Assembly: GCA_963377175.1 (NCBI GenBank)
Contig: CAUJNA010003318.1
Location: forward strand, 315,001-379,000
DNA length: 64,000 nucleotides
From: Effrenium voratum
Lineage: Eukaryota; Sar; Dinophyceae; Suessiales; Symbiodiniaceae
Reading direction: 5' to 3'
The notes under the pieces were generated by a model. That model saw only the letters and a program-made list of their open reading frames with translations, was not told where the DNA came from and ran no database searches. This document shows positions 18,836 through 28,452 of the stretch, piece after piece. The position numbers and the translations under genes were made by a program. Every line of letters begins with the position of its first letter. Position 1 is the stretch's first letter.

Positions 18836-21652
18836 TTATTTAGATTTTTCTTTTTTCAATTCCTTAACTTCTTTTTCAAGTTTATCTATTTTATCATTTA
18901 ATTCTAATACTGCTTTATGAACCAACACGGGTAAAACTAAATAATTCAATCCTAAATACTCTTTATCTTTACATACAATATTTTCAAACTCTTTAGGAAT
19001 TGCTTTTAATACTTCATCTGCGATATATCCTATATGAGTTTTACCCCCGTCATTTCTATCGTGTCTCTTAAACTTCTTTGGCTTAAATTTCTTAATAATA
19101 TTCATACAGTTAGATTTGACATTGTCTATGTCATATTTCAACCGCGAATCAGATGAATCAACAAACGTTCCATTAATGGTTACTGTCGTTGCTGTTAAGT
19201 CTATATTAGTTCCTGTTGATGGTTCAAGTGTATTACATAACAATTTCTTCGTTCCTGCAACTGTTACATTTTCATTAAAAGTTGATGAGGCATTATTTGT
19301 AAAATTTTCAGTATTTACTGTCGTTCCATATGCCTTATCAATAGATAATAAAACTGAAGATGTAGTTGAACTATCTGAAACTCTGAACGCCGTGTTTGAC
19401 GTTCTGAATATTACATCAATTGTGGATAAATTAGTTCCATCATAATAAGTTGATATTTCACTTGTTCCCATTAAAATATCTGTTCCTGTTGTCATTGAAA
19501 TATTATTCAAAAATGAAACTGTTGTTAAATCAAATGATTGAATTGTATTAGTTGCTAAAAAAGCATTTTGAACTGCCAAATTGGTATCAATAGTAACGAG
19601 TGTTCCACCGTTAGGCGCTATATGATTAGAACGAAGAGCTCCATTGGTTTTAACATAAACATCATCAGCAAATAAATTACCCATAAAATCAGCAGTAGCA
19701 GTATTAAAAGTCCATCCGGTAGAAATATTAACTGCTCCGACTATGTTAGACTGAACAGCGGGGTCTCCACAAATAAATCTAATTGAAGAATTAGCATCAG
19801 TATTCCTCATATCAAAAGATGAAAAAGAGCTAACATATCTATATAATTCACAATTTGTATCAATTGTTAATTTACCATCAGTATCAATATTAACATTATC
19901 ACAATTAACATCAGCATTCGTATAAATATTACCTAACACATCTATAGGTTTACTAAAAATAGTTTTATTAACTAATCCATCACACATCATATATTGATTA
20001 GAAGCATTACTAACATCACCAACACTAATGGCTACAAAATCATCATGAGACATATATAAACCTTCTATAGCATCAGGAGTATATCTTCGTATTGAACCAT
20101 TATTATTAAAATTCAAATATGAACCATTGTTAAAACTTATTGCTTTGTCAGTTCCCATAAATTGAACTGCATCAGTAAATCTTGCTTGTCCAGCACAATT
20201 TAAAACATAACCATTAACTCCAACAGCACCTAAACCGAATCTATCCTTAACCCAAACACGCCCAACATTAGCATCTCCTATTTGAGTTTCCCATTGACCT
20301 CCTGCGCTACTCATCCACATTCTACCATCTCTGTTAATATTAAATTCACGATTGAACATTTGAAATGTCATTTGTAGTCCTAAATTAGGCGAAGGTGTAG
20401 TACTAAACTTGTTACAAATTATAGAACCAGTAGTTAACATGTTTAAATTACTGTGTAAAGTTGTATTATCACTAAAATTAATAGCACCTGCTACTGATTG
20501 AGCGTTAGTATCTATTTTATCTAACTTTTGACCTAATGATGTATCCTGTGAATTATTAGTAGTAATTATTGAATTAATTGTATTTGTATTTCCTGTTATT
20601 AATCCATTTAATCCATCTGATTGTAAAACATATCTAGCATCAGAACCTGCTATATTTAAAATAGACGAACAAGAAAATAAACCAGATACTTGTAAATTAG
20701 ATAATATTGTTGTATTATGATTTAATATTATTTTATCATTTTGAAAAGTTGAAGAATTATTAATTTCTACATCTCCAAAACCTCTTTGATTTAAAAACAT
20801 AGTTGCCCCACTTAAATTTCCATAAATATAACTATCAAAATAATTATTATACATTTCATAAAAATTATTATAATTTCCAAAATTTGCTATTTTAAAAGTC
20901 GATGTTGTTGTTATATTATGTATTAATGTATTATTTAATATTGATGTATTTAATTTATCTGATAATAAATTATTAGTTGTTATTTTATTGTAATATAAAT
21001 TACTATCAAATGAACCTGATTGTAATTGAGATATTAAATGAGAATTTGATGAAATATTATTAAAATTAGTTGATACCGTAGAATTTAAATTATTTATTAA
21101 ATTTGTATTAGAAGAAATATTATTAAAATTAGATGTTATAGTAGAATTCAAATTATCTATTAAATGAGTATTAGATGAAATATTATTAAAATTTGTATTA
21201 ATTAAATTAGTATTAGATGAAATATTATTAAAATTAGTTGATACAGTAGAATTTAAATTATTTATTAAATGTGTATTGGAACTAATATCATTAAAATTAC
21301 TTGTCGTAGTAGAATTTGCATTGCTTATTAAATGTGTATTGGAACTGATGCTATTAAAATTTGTATTTGAAGTTATTGTCAGATTACTTATTAAAAATGT
21401 ATTTGAACTAATATTATTTGATAATACATTAACTTCTGTTTTGTTATATGATTGAGTTATATCATAAAAATTAGCGTCAATCTGTGCTTTTGTGTAAGTA
21501 TCTACTTGGTCTGCTTTGTTGTTGAGTAAATCAATTATATCTGATTGATTAGCGTATATGTTTCTAATGTTTGTCACCCCGCTTGTAGAATTGATTTCGC
21601 TAATTGTGTGCGCTACAACATTCTCAAAGTTTGTTAAATTTATTGAAGGCAT
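18836..21652 (-). CDS. Fibre-like protein with C-terminal S74 (endosialidase-type) autocleaving chaperone
   Basis: 938 residues. Residues about 75-215 hold at least six repeats of a NFNNISSNTHLINNLNS-type unit with regular hydrophobics, as in trimeric fibre stalks. The middle (about 300-820) is beta-rich and Asn/Thr/Ser-rich. The last about 107 residues match the Peptidase_S74 intramolecular chaperone: SDSRLKYDI (Ser/Lys dyad), HIGYIADEV, and a final coiled coil. In phages this domain trimerises the fibre and then cuts itself off at the conserved Ser. It is the largest open frame in the element and is adjacent to the capsid gene, so a virion attachment fibre is likely. Confidence 0.82.
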   Translation of the reverse strand: MPSINLTNFENVVAHTISEINSTSGVTNIRNIYANQSDIIDLLNNKADQVDTYTKAQIDANFYDITQSYNKTEVNVLSNNISSNTFLISNLTITSNTNFNSISSNTHLISNANSTTTSNFNDISSNTHLINNLNSTVSTNFNNISSNTNLINTNFNNISSNTHLIDNLNSTITSNFNNISSNTNLINNLNSTVSTNFNNISSNSHLISQLQSGSFDSNLYYNKITTNNLLSDKLNTSILNNTLIHNITTTSTFKIANFGNYNNFYEMYNNYFDSYIYGNLSGATMFLNQRGFGDVEINNSSTFQNDKIILNHNTTILSNLQVSGLFSCSSILNIAGSDARYVLQSDGLNGLITGNTNTINSIITTNNSQDTSLGQKLDKIDTNAQSVAGAINFSDNTTLHSNLNMLTTGSIICNKFSTTPSPNLGLQMTFQMFNREFNINRDGRMWMSSAGGQWETQIGDANVGRVWVKDRFGLGAVGVNGYVLNCAGQARFTDAVQFMGTDKAISFNNGSYLNFNNNGSIRRYTPDAIEGLYMSHDDFVAISVGDVSNASNQYMMCDGLVNKTIFSKPIDVLGNIYTNADVNCDNVNIDTDGKLTIDTNCELYRYVSSFSSFDMRNTDANSSIRFICGDPAVQSNIVGAVNISTGWTFNTATADFMGNLFADDVYVKTNGALRSNHIAPNGGTLVTIDTNLAVQNAFLATNTIQSFDLTTVSFLNNISMTTGTDILMGTSEISTYYDGTNLSTIDVIFRTSNTAFRVSDSSTTSSVLLSIDKAYGTTVNTENFTNNASSTFNENVTVAGTKKLLCNTLEPSTGTNIDLTATTVTINGTFVDSSDSRLKYDIDNVKSNCMNIIKKFKPKKFKRHDRNDGGKTHIGYIADEVLKAIPKEFENIVCKDKEYLGLNYLVLPVLVHKAVLELNDKIDKLEKEVKELKKEKSK

Positions 21653-21716
21653 TATATATTAATAGTAGAAAATGATAATATTTATTTATTTTTAATATTA
21701 TCATTTTTACTTATTT

Positions 21717-23108
21717 TTAATCGAGTATCTGCACTCCGGCGTCTCTAATGGATAATATTTGTTCTGATACTAACGTTATATATATTGTGTCAGGCATAAA
21801 ACTTACATCCATACTTCCAGAAGGTTTAACACGGATTAGTAGTTGTTGCCCGGCTTTCGTGTTTATTCCAGTATATGAACTATCGGGAACCTTCTCCATA
21901 TTCATAGCAAAGATGAACTTGTCGGTTTTATACTGGTTAAATTCAATAGATAAATGATGTTGATGAAATAAAGGTAAATTCAATGCCTTTCGCAAATAAT
22001 AGAAAGCTTGCGTTAAGCTTTTACAAGGATACTCAGGAAATAATTTTGAACCTAATTGAAGTTGAAATTCTAAGTCATTGTCAGGGTTATAGTTTCCATG
22101 AGTAGAAAAGGTTGTTCTTGTCGATGGATGGTAAAACCTGTTGTATGCCTTATGAACTTCAGTTGCTCCTCCCGTGGCATCTGCTTTATAGAAGGTGATA
22201 AATGTGGCAGTGAGTTTCGACACAGAACGAACAACAGTAGTGTTTATTGTTGCTTGACCAACAACTGAATTAGACTGACAAATGTAAGTATTATATGTGA
22301 TAAGTAATTCTTTTCCATCAAGTAAATGTGAAACGTAACGATTGTGTAAATCATTATCCAAACTTACTACATCGCATTGAAGGAAGCAATTATTAAGTTC
22401 GAATTCACCGCTTGTGCTTTGATGTGTGTTAGGCGCACTCTCAACGTCGGGGAAATCAGTGGAAACATCAGGTGAAACAATACAATCGGTGAAATTACTG
22501 ACAAGTTCAAGTTCTAAAACAAGAGGACACGCTTTTAATGGAATATACTTAAACTGGTTAAATAAACCAAGCATAGGTTTAAATCCAACAACCATTTCAG
22601 ACGTAAAGCCCGGGATTGTTTGAGCATTATAAGTTTTTCCAATAGTGCCAGTTGTAGGGTCAGCAAAACGTTGTGCCAAATCGTCATCGTATCTATATCC
22701 AAAACTTTGCGCGTCTTCATTGTCCCTTGCTCCTTTTGACATCAAACAACTCATCATGTGATGGTTTCTATTGTAATAGTCAATGTCTTCAACAAGTTGA
22801 TTACCAGCAATTAATCTTGCCCTTCTGAAAAAGCAGTAAGCAGGAGATAGAGGTCGTAACCGTTTGTTGCTTGTATTTTCCTTGTTCGAAACATTGAAAA
22901 ACACCATTACCGATTGAGGGTCTAACCAACTATTATCTTCTGCATTTAATGCGATTTTCAATACACGATTTCCAGACGAAGGTTTATAGATATTTGAACC
23001 AGACGGGAAGAACGAAACGCTACGACGCTCATTTATATAACTTGCACCTTTGTTTAATTTGAATGAGAGGTTGTCAATTAGAATATCTTCAGCACTAAAA
23101 GTTTCCAT
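21717..23108 (-). CDS. Major capsid protein (double jelly-roll)
   Basis: 463 residues, uninterrupted. Matches Polinton-like major capsid proteins by the N-terminal region and the segment FFRRARLIAGNQLVEDIDYY (about residues 92-111), which corresponds to the conserved 'aG.qvEdi.yynr' strand and loop, plus a C-terminal strand pattern (IRVKPSGSMDVSFMPDTIYI). It forms the trimeric capsomers of an icosahedral shell. Located between the fibre gene and small genes, with the penton 1.3 kb away. TATATATAG lies just before the start codon; there is no ACTTAAAGA box, unlike the polymerase. Confidence 0.88.
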   Translation of the reverse strand: METFSAEDILIDNLSFKLNKGASYINERRSVSFFPSGSNIYKPSSGNRVLKIALNAEDNSWLDPQSVMVFFNVSNKENTSNKRLRPLSPAYCFFRRARLIAGNQLVEDIDYYNRNHHMMSCLMSKGARDNEDAQSFGYRYDDDLAQRFADPTTGTIGKTYNAQTIPGFTSEMVVGFKPMLGLFNQFKYIPLKACPLVLELELVSNFTDCIVSPDVSTDFPDVESAPNTHQSTSGEFELNNCFLQCDVVSLDNDLHNRYVSHLLDGKELLITYNTYICQSNSVVGQATINTTVVRSVSKLTATFITFYKADATGGATEVHKAYNRFYHPSTRTTFSTHGNYNPDNDLEFQLQLGSKLFPEYPCKSLTQAFYYLRKALNLPLFHQHHLSIEFNQYKTDKFIFAMNMEKVPDSSYTGINTKAGQQLLIRVKPSGSMDVSFMPDTIYITLVSEQILSIRDAGVQILD

Positions 23109-23142
23109 TGCTATATATAATTTAATTTAGAAATAATTTAAA

Positions 23143-23367
23143 CTAAACTAAATTAAATAATTTAGTGTAATCCTTTTGATTAGAGTTATTATTTTTAAAT
23201 ATTTTCATTTTCTTTTTCTTAATCTTATCTTCAACTGGATTATTCCCTTTTTCTTTCTCCATTACTAATTCTCTAATTTCTTCATATGTACTTTTCTTAT
23301 ACTTTTTATTTTCATTCTTAATCATATCATCCGTTGTTTCATTGTCATATTTCTTATGTTGTATCAT
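23143..23367 (-). CDS. Small basic protein, unknown
   Basis: 74 residues, Lys/Asn/Glu-rich (KIKKKKMKIFK). Overlaps the upstream gene by 14 nt on the same strand. A basic virion or DNA-binding protein is possible. No family recognised. Confidence 0.5.
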   Translation of the reverse strand: MIQHKKYDNETTDDMIKNENKKYKKSTYEEIRELVMEKEKGNNPVEDKIKKKKMKIFKNNNSNQKDYTKLFNLV

Positions 23368-23695
23368 AATAATAATATGAAAATAGTTTTGCGTTTTTTC
23401 TTTTTACTATTTCATCAAGGTCTGATTGAGTATGATTACAATTGTTAGTGTTGTCATTGATGAGAACATAACCATTTTTATATTTTGGTACGAACATATT
23501 ATAAATTGAAATAATCCAGTTATAATCAATATAGTCAGGTCTAACTCTGACACTCCGAATAATGAAACACCCACACTGACATTTTACATGTGTTCGTTTA
23601 TTATCTCTATTTAAATCCCTTAATCTTTCTACAAGTGTTGATGGTTTATATTTTGTTTCACTTTCTGTCAAGTTTTCATGTAACTGATTATACAT
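23354..23695 (-). CDS. Small Cys-rich protein, paralogue of 15140-15448
   Basis: 113 residues. CQCGCFII near residue 40 and CNHTQSDLDEIV near residue 86 match the pattern in the protein at 15140-15448. Two diverged copies in one 23-kb element imply an old duplication or separate acquisition. Likely zinc-binding; role unknown. Confidence 0.65.
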   Translation of the reverse strand: MYNQLHENLTESETKYKPSTLVERLRDLNRDNKRTHVKCQCGCFIIRSVRVRPDYIDYNWIISIYNMFVPKYKNGYVLINDNTNNCNHTQSDLDEIVKRKNAKLFSYYYYDTT

Positions 23696-23757
23696 ATATA
23701 ATATTATATAGTTATATATTTAAGTACTTATTTAACTATATTATCTCCTTTACCGGT

Positions 23758-24396
23758 TCAATTGCTTCTTGAAACATCTTTACCTTGGTCTCCGTATCCA
23801 GTTATGTAATCGTGGTTAGTAAATGGATTTAATGAACCAGTATAAACAGTTATAGCGCCACGGTCAGCAATACTGACAGGGTCTAAGATACTTCTAAAAT
23901 TAATATAATCATCGGTAATTTTAGACCTTCGCGATATAAACGGCGCTCCATAAGTGGTTAAAGTTAATTCTCTTTCAGGGTAATCTTTTGTTATCTGTGC
24001 CCCTACACTTGAACCGAGACTATGTGTTATAAGATGTTTAACTTCATTGTTTTCATCCAATGCTGTTGATGTGTCTTTATATCGTTGTGAATATTTAGTC
24101 ATTTTAAAGGGAAGTCCTACATCTGCCAGAATGTCATTAACAGCACCTCCAAACGTTCCTTTTCCAAATGTACCGCTTACATACATTTTATCACCATCAA
24201 TATAAAAACCTTTACCATTACCATAAGCTTTACTTAATCCTTGAGCATCAGTTAAATTTGAATTAGGATAATAACTATTTAACATTTTGTCAGTTTGTTT
24301 CATAACATTAGTTATTTTAGTTGTTTTCTTATAAGGTTGATAATGTTTAATTTTCCCTTGCTTCATTTCATAAATTAACTTTTTATTATTAATCAT
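23758..24396 (-). CDS. Class-3-like lipase
   Basis: 212 residues. The nucleophile elbow is LITHSLGSSVG with Ser126, followed by LTTYGAPF (typical lipase strand and turn). A likely acidic residue is Asp172 in SILDPVS, and a likely His195 is in TNHDYI, so a Ser-Asp-His triad can be read in the order expected for alpha/beta-hydrolase lipases. It is predicted to hydrolyse acyl-ester bonds of lipids. Placed between the capsid and penton genes and divergent from the penton, it may help the particle breach or leave membranes; this is inferred from position. Confidence 0.75.
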   Translation of the reverse strand: MINNKKLIYEMKQGKIKHYQPYKKTTKITNVMKQTDKMLNSYYPNSNLTDAQGLSKAYGNGKGFYIDGDKMYVSGTFGKGTFGGAVNDILADVGLPFKMTKYSQRYKDTSTALDENNEVKHLITHSLGSSVGAQITKDYPERELTLTTYGAPFISRRSKITDDYINFRSILDPVSIADRGAITVYTGSLNPFTNHDYITGYGDQGKDVSRSN

Positions 24397-24435
24397 ATAT
24401 TTAAAGTTATAAATTAATTTCTCAATTAATTAATA

Positions 24436-25290
24436 ATGCTTACATATAAAAAAGTTTATATTGACAGCGCTCATAGGATTAGAGGCACATCATCAAATTT
24501 TAGAGTTGAATTGCCGGAAACATTACAAACAGACAACGGGGTTCATTGCTACATTCACGAAGTAACATTACCTAACTCATGGTATTCAATACAGTCAGGA
24601 TTAAATAATATACTATACTTTTATTCTTCTCCGTTAGTTCCAGATGAAGATAATACAAATGTTCATTGGATTGCTGTTGCATTGGCAGAAGGAGTTTATA
24701 CTGGCACAGAACTGGCAACAGAATTAAAATCAAAAATTAACGGTATTGTTGATAATGTTAATTTCTCAAATACTTATGAAGTTACTTACAGTGTAAAAAC
24801 TAATAAAATCACGATTTCTTCAAACTATGCCGATAGACAATTTGCAGTATTAACTGATGAACAAATGAAGATAATATATGAAAGTTATATTTGGATTGGA
24901 AGTTTTGATGCTAATGATTTAAAGTCTGTTAATGAAGTTTTAGGAAATTATCAAATGAATGTTTATCAATATGGTAATGCTTATGTTTCTGGTTTCGTTA
25001 ATCTTCAACCCATTAGAAATATTTATATTCATTCTTCTCAGTTGTCTAATTATAATCAAGTAAATTTAAGAACGGGAGATAGTACAGTTGTTAAGAAAGT
25101 GCCAGTCACAGCGCCACATGCGGGAATTATTTTTGATTCGGAATTAAACCCTCTGGATTACTTGGATGTATCAAATAGAAGCTTTAAACAATTAGATTTT
25201 TGGATTAGTAATTCATTAGGAAATGAAATTAATTTAAATGGGGTAAATGTATCCCTGTCATTATTGTTTGTGAAAAGCGATATTATTTAA
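24436..25290 (+). CDS. Penton (minor capsid) protein
   Basis: 284 residues, open. Has the hallmark C-terminal region of Polinton-like pentons: NIYIHSSQLSNY, VVKKVPVTAPHAGIIF, NPLDYLDVSNRSFKQLDFWI and LNGVNVSLSLLF. It begins YKKVYIDSAHR, as in related proteins. A single jelly-roll that sits at the fivefold vertices. It starts a run of rightward genes. Confidence 0.85.
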   Translation: MLTYKKVYIDSAHRIRGTSSNFRVELPETLQTDNGVHCYIHEVTLPNSWYSIQSGLNNILYFYSSPLVPDEDNTNVHWIAVALAEGVYTGTELATELKSKINGIVDNVNFSNTYEVTYSVKTNKITISSNYADRQFAVLTDEQMKIIYESYIWIGSFDANDLKSVNEVLGNYQMNVYQYGNAYVSGFVNLQPIRNIYIHSSQLSNYNQVNLRTGDSTVVKKVPVTAPHAGIIFDSELNPLDYLDVSNRSFKQLDFWISNSLGNEINLNGVNVSLSLLFVKSDII

Positions 25291-25334
25291 ATAATATATC
25301 TTTATTTTCCATATGGAAAATCTATATATATTAT

Positions 25335-25829
25335 ATGTCAAGTATTGAGGTAGTAGATGTTAATAATGAAACTAAAACAGAAGAAGCACCTGTTAATAAT
25401 GAAGTCGTTGAACAAAATGAAACAGTTAATGAAGAACCAACGCCAGAAGAAGTTAAACCTGAAGAAGTCATTCCTGAACCAAAAGCGAAAGCAAAAGCAT
25501 TACCAAGAACTAAAAAAGAAGTTGAATTAGTAGAATGTGAACAATGCTCTAAAAAGATGACATTGAAAAGTTTGAGACACTCACATCCTAAAAATTGTAA
25601 AGGGGCAAAAACCGAGATGCTCCCAGTCAATCCACAAAAGAATATTAGAAAGATAAAACCAGAAGTAAAAGAAGAAATTAAGAATGAGATTAAACAAGAA
25701 GTGATTAAAGAAACTATTAAGAAACCCACGGCAACAGAATTATTAAGCCAACATTATGAAGAACTTAAACAAAAGAAAAAACAAGATAAACAAGAAAAAA
25801 TAAACAAATTATCTTCATCAATGTTTTAA
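25335..25829 (+). CDS. Zinc-motif protein with charged arms
   Basis: 164 residues. The acidic, Pro/Glu-rich N-terminus and Lys/Glu-rich helical C-terminus flank CEQCSKKMTLKSLRHSHPKNC (positions about 68-88; key residues C68, C71, H84, C88). Similar to small zinc proteins of algal viruses; function unknown. TCTATATATATTATATG spans the start, a strong TATA-like element. Confidence 0.65.
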   Translation: MSSIEVVDVNNETKTEEAPVNNEVVEQNETVNEEPTPEEVKPEEVIPEPKAKAKALPRTKKEVELVECEQCSKKMTLKSLRHSHPKNCKGAKTEMLPVNPQKNIRKIKPEVKEEIKNEIKQEVIKETIKKPTATELLSQHYEELKQKKKQDKQEKINKLSSSMF

Positions 25830-25859
25830 ATAATAATCTAATTATAATATATATTAATC

Positions 25860-26192
25860 ATGCTTATGAGAAGTCATAGAAATGTAGAACTTAAAAGGGC
25901 ACCACAAGTAGAACGTCATTATAATGTTTCAGATTTATGGGGTGTTGCCTCGCGTATGAATTATTTTAAACAGTTGAAGGACACACTGGAAGCGAGACAA
26001 TCACAGGGAGCATTAATAAAATATAGAAATGATTTAGCTGAAAGCAACAGAACCGAAAGTTACAGAAAGGAATTAGACAGAATAAGAAACATATTAGACA
26101 ACACACGGTCACCAGATGGAATACAAACGAAGGAACAACTAACTGTAAGAAAGAAGCATTTAGAAGAAATGATTAAGAATATCTCTGATTAA
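25860..26192 (+). CDS. Hypothetical helical protein
   Basis: 110 residues, rich in Arg/Glu/Lys/Leu, predicted mostly helical from composition. It is in the rightward block of probable virion or assembly genes after the penton. No family recognised. Confidence 0.6.
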   Translation: MLMRSHRNVELKRAPQVERHYNVSDLWGVASRMNYFKQLKDTLEARQSQGALIKYRNDLAESNRTESYRKELDRIRNILDNTRSPDGIQTKEQLTVRKKHLEEMIKNISD

Positions 26193-26219
26193 TTTATTTT
26201 TCTAAATAATTAATATACT

Positions 26220-27143
26220 ATGATTAAATCAATTAATAGATTGAATACAGTAAGACCGGTAAAAGTAGGTTCATTGAAATCACAATTACATTTGAGACCT
26301 TCTTATGATGAATTGTTAAAAGAAACGTTGGTAGGAGATGAGAACCGTCCATCAATTGAAAATGTGATAGACAGAAAAGCGACAAGATACAGATTAAACC
26401 AATACGGTAGTCAGTTTGATAATAAGGAAGCCTTAGACATTCAAAAGAAACAAGAACTAGACCGGAGAGGAGAAGTTATGAAAGGAGCAATGTCGGACGA
26501 TGGTAGTGTAAGAGCTAAACTTAATGATGAATTGAAACTTGCTGACACACTGAAACAACACCAGTCTTTCATTCAAGAAGGATTGGCGGAAACAAACAAA
26601 CAGAAAGAAGAACTCGCTGAACGAATGAGACGTTGGAGAGAACAACACGAAGAAATGGCAAGTGCTGTATCAAAGAGTTCATATCCTGCCGGTGTAGAAG
26701 TTCATTCAATGGTGTCCGCTGATGAAATGCCAGAATTAGAACCATTAGAGGAAGGCGAAGAAGAAGATGAACGAGAAGACGACCCAGTTGTTGAAGTAGA
26801 ATCAAAAGCAGAAGACGCTTATGGTTACAACGAGTTTAAGAAAAGAGCGTCTGAACTAACACCCGCTTATCTTGCAAGCAGACCAGAAGAGATGAAAACA
26901 GTCATGGACAAACTGAAAGGATTTAGAAAGATTAAAGACAGTGTTCATGAAGAATTCACTGAGTTATATAATGCTTTAATTAATAGCGATGGTGATTTTA
27001 TCAAGAAGGAACACAGATTGAAATTAGTAAGGTTTTACAATGATAAAGTGTATTACTCAGTTTTCCACCCACGACCTAAGGAAAAAGAAGATAGTCCAAC
27101 CGTGATGGATGGTTCGGTTAAAGAAATACCAGCGGAAGTTTAA
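26220..27143 (+). CDS. Hypothetical protein sharing an N-terminal motif with the next gene
   Basis: 307 residues. LHLRPSYDELLKETL near residue 25 resembles RRRPTFEEMLKEAM near the start of the next protein. The middle is coiled-coil-like (LAETNKQKEELAERMRRW) followed by a very acidic stretch (EEGEEEDEREDD). Late, structural or scaffold role is inferred from its place between the penton and integrase. Confidence 0.65.
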   Translation: MIKSINRLNTVRPVKVGSLKSQLHLRPSYDELLKETLVGDENRPSIENVIDRKATRYRLNQYGSQFDNKEALDIQKKQELDRRGEVMKGAMSDDGSVRAKLNDELKLADTLKQHQSFIQEGLAETNKQKEELAERMRRWREQHEEMASAVSKSSYPAGVEVHSMVSADEMPELEPLEEGEEEDEREDDPVVEVESKAEDAYGYNEFKKRASELTPAYLASRPEEMKTVMDKLKGFRKIKDSVHEEFTELYNALINSDGDFIKKEHRLKLVRFYNDKVYYSVFHPRPKEKEDSPTVMDGSVKEIPAEV

Positions 27144-27163
27144 TAAAATATATAATATTTAAT

Positions 27164-28015
27164 ATGACTAATAAATATTATGGATTACGCCGACGCCCTA
27201 CTTTTGAAGAAATGCTAAAGGAAGCGATGACGCACAGATTAAAAATTGAAATCATCCCCGAAAGACAGGTAATTGACTTGCCAATCAACAATATAGATTT
27301 TGACGATTTTGACCTTTCAAAATACGATAGGAGACTACGGTTGAATGCTAGGGTTCAAACTGATGAACAAGTTCTTCAACACGAATTGTTCCCTGGTATG
27401 TTTGATGAAGTAGCGCCAACATCACAGTTATATGAAAACAACGAGGCAGACGCACAAACAACACGATATATAGCAAATGATTTTACTGATGAAATTTATA
27501 GTAATGCAACTTCAGGACCAAAAGATGAACCGAAAGATGAAACAAAAGATGAACCAAAAGATGAAAAGCAGGAAGATTTACAAAGTCTTCATTTAACATC
27601 ATCATCGTCATCAGCATCAACCGAAAAAGATAAGAAAGAGGAAAGCCGAGAAATAAAATCGTTAAGAAACATATTTTTAGGTGGAGAAGACAAGAGCGTA
27701 TTTGAACTATTCAAACGTGACAAGAAGACATCCACACCATCAGAACAATCAAGGGAACAGGAAGAAGAACAACCAAGGGCATCATTCTGGTCAAGACGAC
27801 AGGTAGAAGCAAGAAGCAGAAGCCACTCACCAGAAGAAAGAGCAAGAGATAATCAAATGAACAGAAGACAATTAGAAACAAGAAGCAGGAGCAACTCACC
27901 CCAAGAAATAGCAAGAGGTAGTGAATGGACGAGGGAACAAATGGAAACAAGAAGCAGGAGTAGAAGCCCAGAAAGCACAAATACAAAAAGTAGCCGTGGT
28001 AAAAAGAAAAAATAA
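27164..28015 (+). CDS. Protein with C-terminal Arg/Ser repeats
   Basis: 283 residues. RRRPTFEEMLKEAM at residues 9-22 matches the previous protein. A short KDEPKDE repeat lies near 123-140. The C-terminus has three repeats of about 28 residues ending in RSRSHSP / RSRSNSP / RSRSRSP, then a basic GKKKK end. SR-rich tails bind nucleic acid and are phosphorylated in eukaryotic cells, so a viral core or RNA-associated protein is possible. Family unknown. Confidence 0.65.
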   Translation: MTNKYYGLRRRPTFEEMLKEAMTHRLKIEIIPERQVIDLPINNIDFDDFDLSKYDRRLRLNARVQTDEQVLQHELFPGMFDEVAPTSQLYENNEADAQTTRYIANDFTDEIYSNATSGPKDEPKDETKDEPKDEKQEDLQSLHLTSSSSSASTEKDKKEESREIKSLRNIFLGGEDKSVFELFKRDKKTSTPSEQSREQEEEQPRASFWSRRQVEARSRSHSPEERARDNQMNRRQLETRSRSNSPQEIARGSEWTREQMETRSRSRSPESTNTKSSRGKKKK

Positions 28016-28046
28016 AAGTCTAATTATAGGAAAATAATAAAAAATC

Positions 28047-28080
28047 ACTTAAAGAATAATCACCTTTAATATATAAAATA
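28047..28080 (+). promoter_or_regulatory. Promoter-like box ACTTAAAGA
   Basis: ACTTAAAGA at 28047-28055, then CCTTTAATATATA, with the start codon at 28083 (36 nt from the box). The same box and spacing precede polymerase, 33399-34256 and the ITR gene. Confidence 0.55.
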
Positions 28081-28082
28081 TA

Positions 28083-28448
28083 ATGCCGTCATATTTTGTT
28101 GATAATGGCGTGAAAATGACAATGACTAATGATATGTTTGATATGTTATGGAACAGTATAGGAAATGATGAATTTATTAGTTCAGAAACAAGCGACATAT
28201 CATCAGAAGAAGAACCGAAGACAAAAAATGCTGAATGGAGAAAACAGGATAACGGATACTACAATAGGAAACCAAATGATGATAACTATTTTAAAACATA
28301 CTATAAAGAAAAGACAAAACACTCATGTGTATGTGATATTTGTGGAAGTCAGCTAAGTTGTAAATCAAATCTTGCAAAACATAAGAAGTCTAAGAAATGT
28401 CTCGTAGCAGGCAATGCTACTGCACCGTGTCAAAAGCATTTAGTGTAA
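28083..28448 (+). CDS. C2H2/C2HC zinc-finger protein
   Basis: 121 residues. CDICGSQLSCKSNLAKHKKS with a following Cys (about residues 81-103) is a classic finger close to the C-terminus. Its promoter carries the ACTTAAAGA box, so it may be expressed with the polymerase and could be a regulator. The last residues are encoded by a GC-richer stretch with a 6-bp hairpin (28404-28420). Confidence 0.65.
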   Translation: MPSYFVDNGVKMTMTNDMFDMLWNSIGNDEFISSETSDISSEEEPKTKNAEWRKQDNGYYNRKPNDDNYFKTYYKEKTKHSCVCDICGSQLSCKSNLAKHKKSKKCLVAGNATAPCQKHLV

Positions 28449-28452
28449 TTGA

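Noticed and set aside
19116..19445. 109-codon plus-strand frame inside the fibre gene
   Set aside because: Antisense shadow of the S74 fibre protein; no start context or domain.
23143..28015. Adenain/Ulp1-type maturation protease
   Set aside because: I looked for a His...Asp/Glu...Cys pattern in the small genes near the capsid block and found none convincing.
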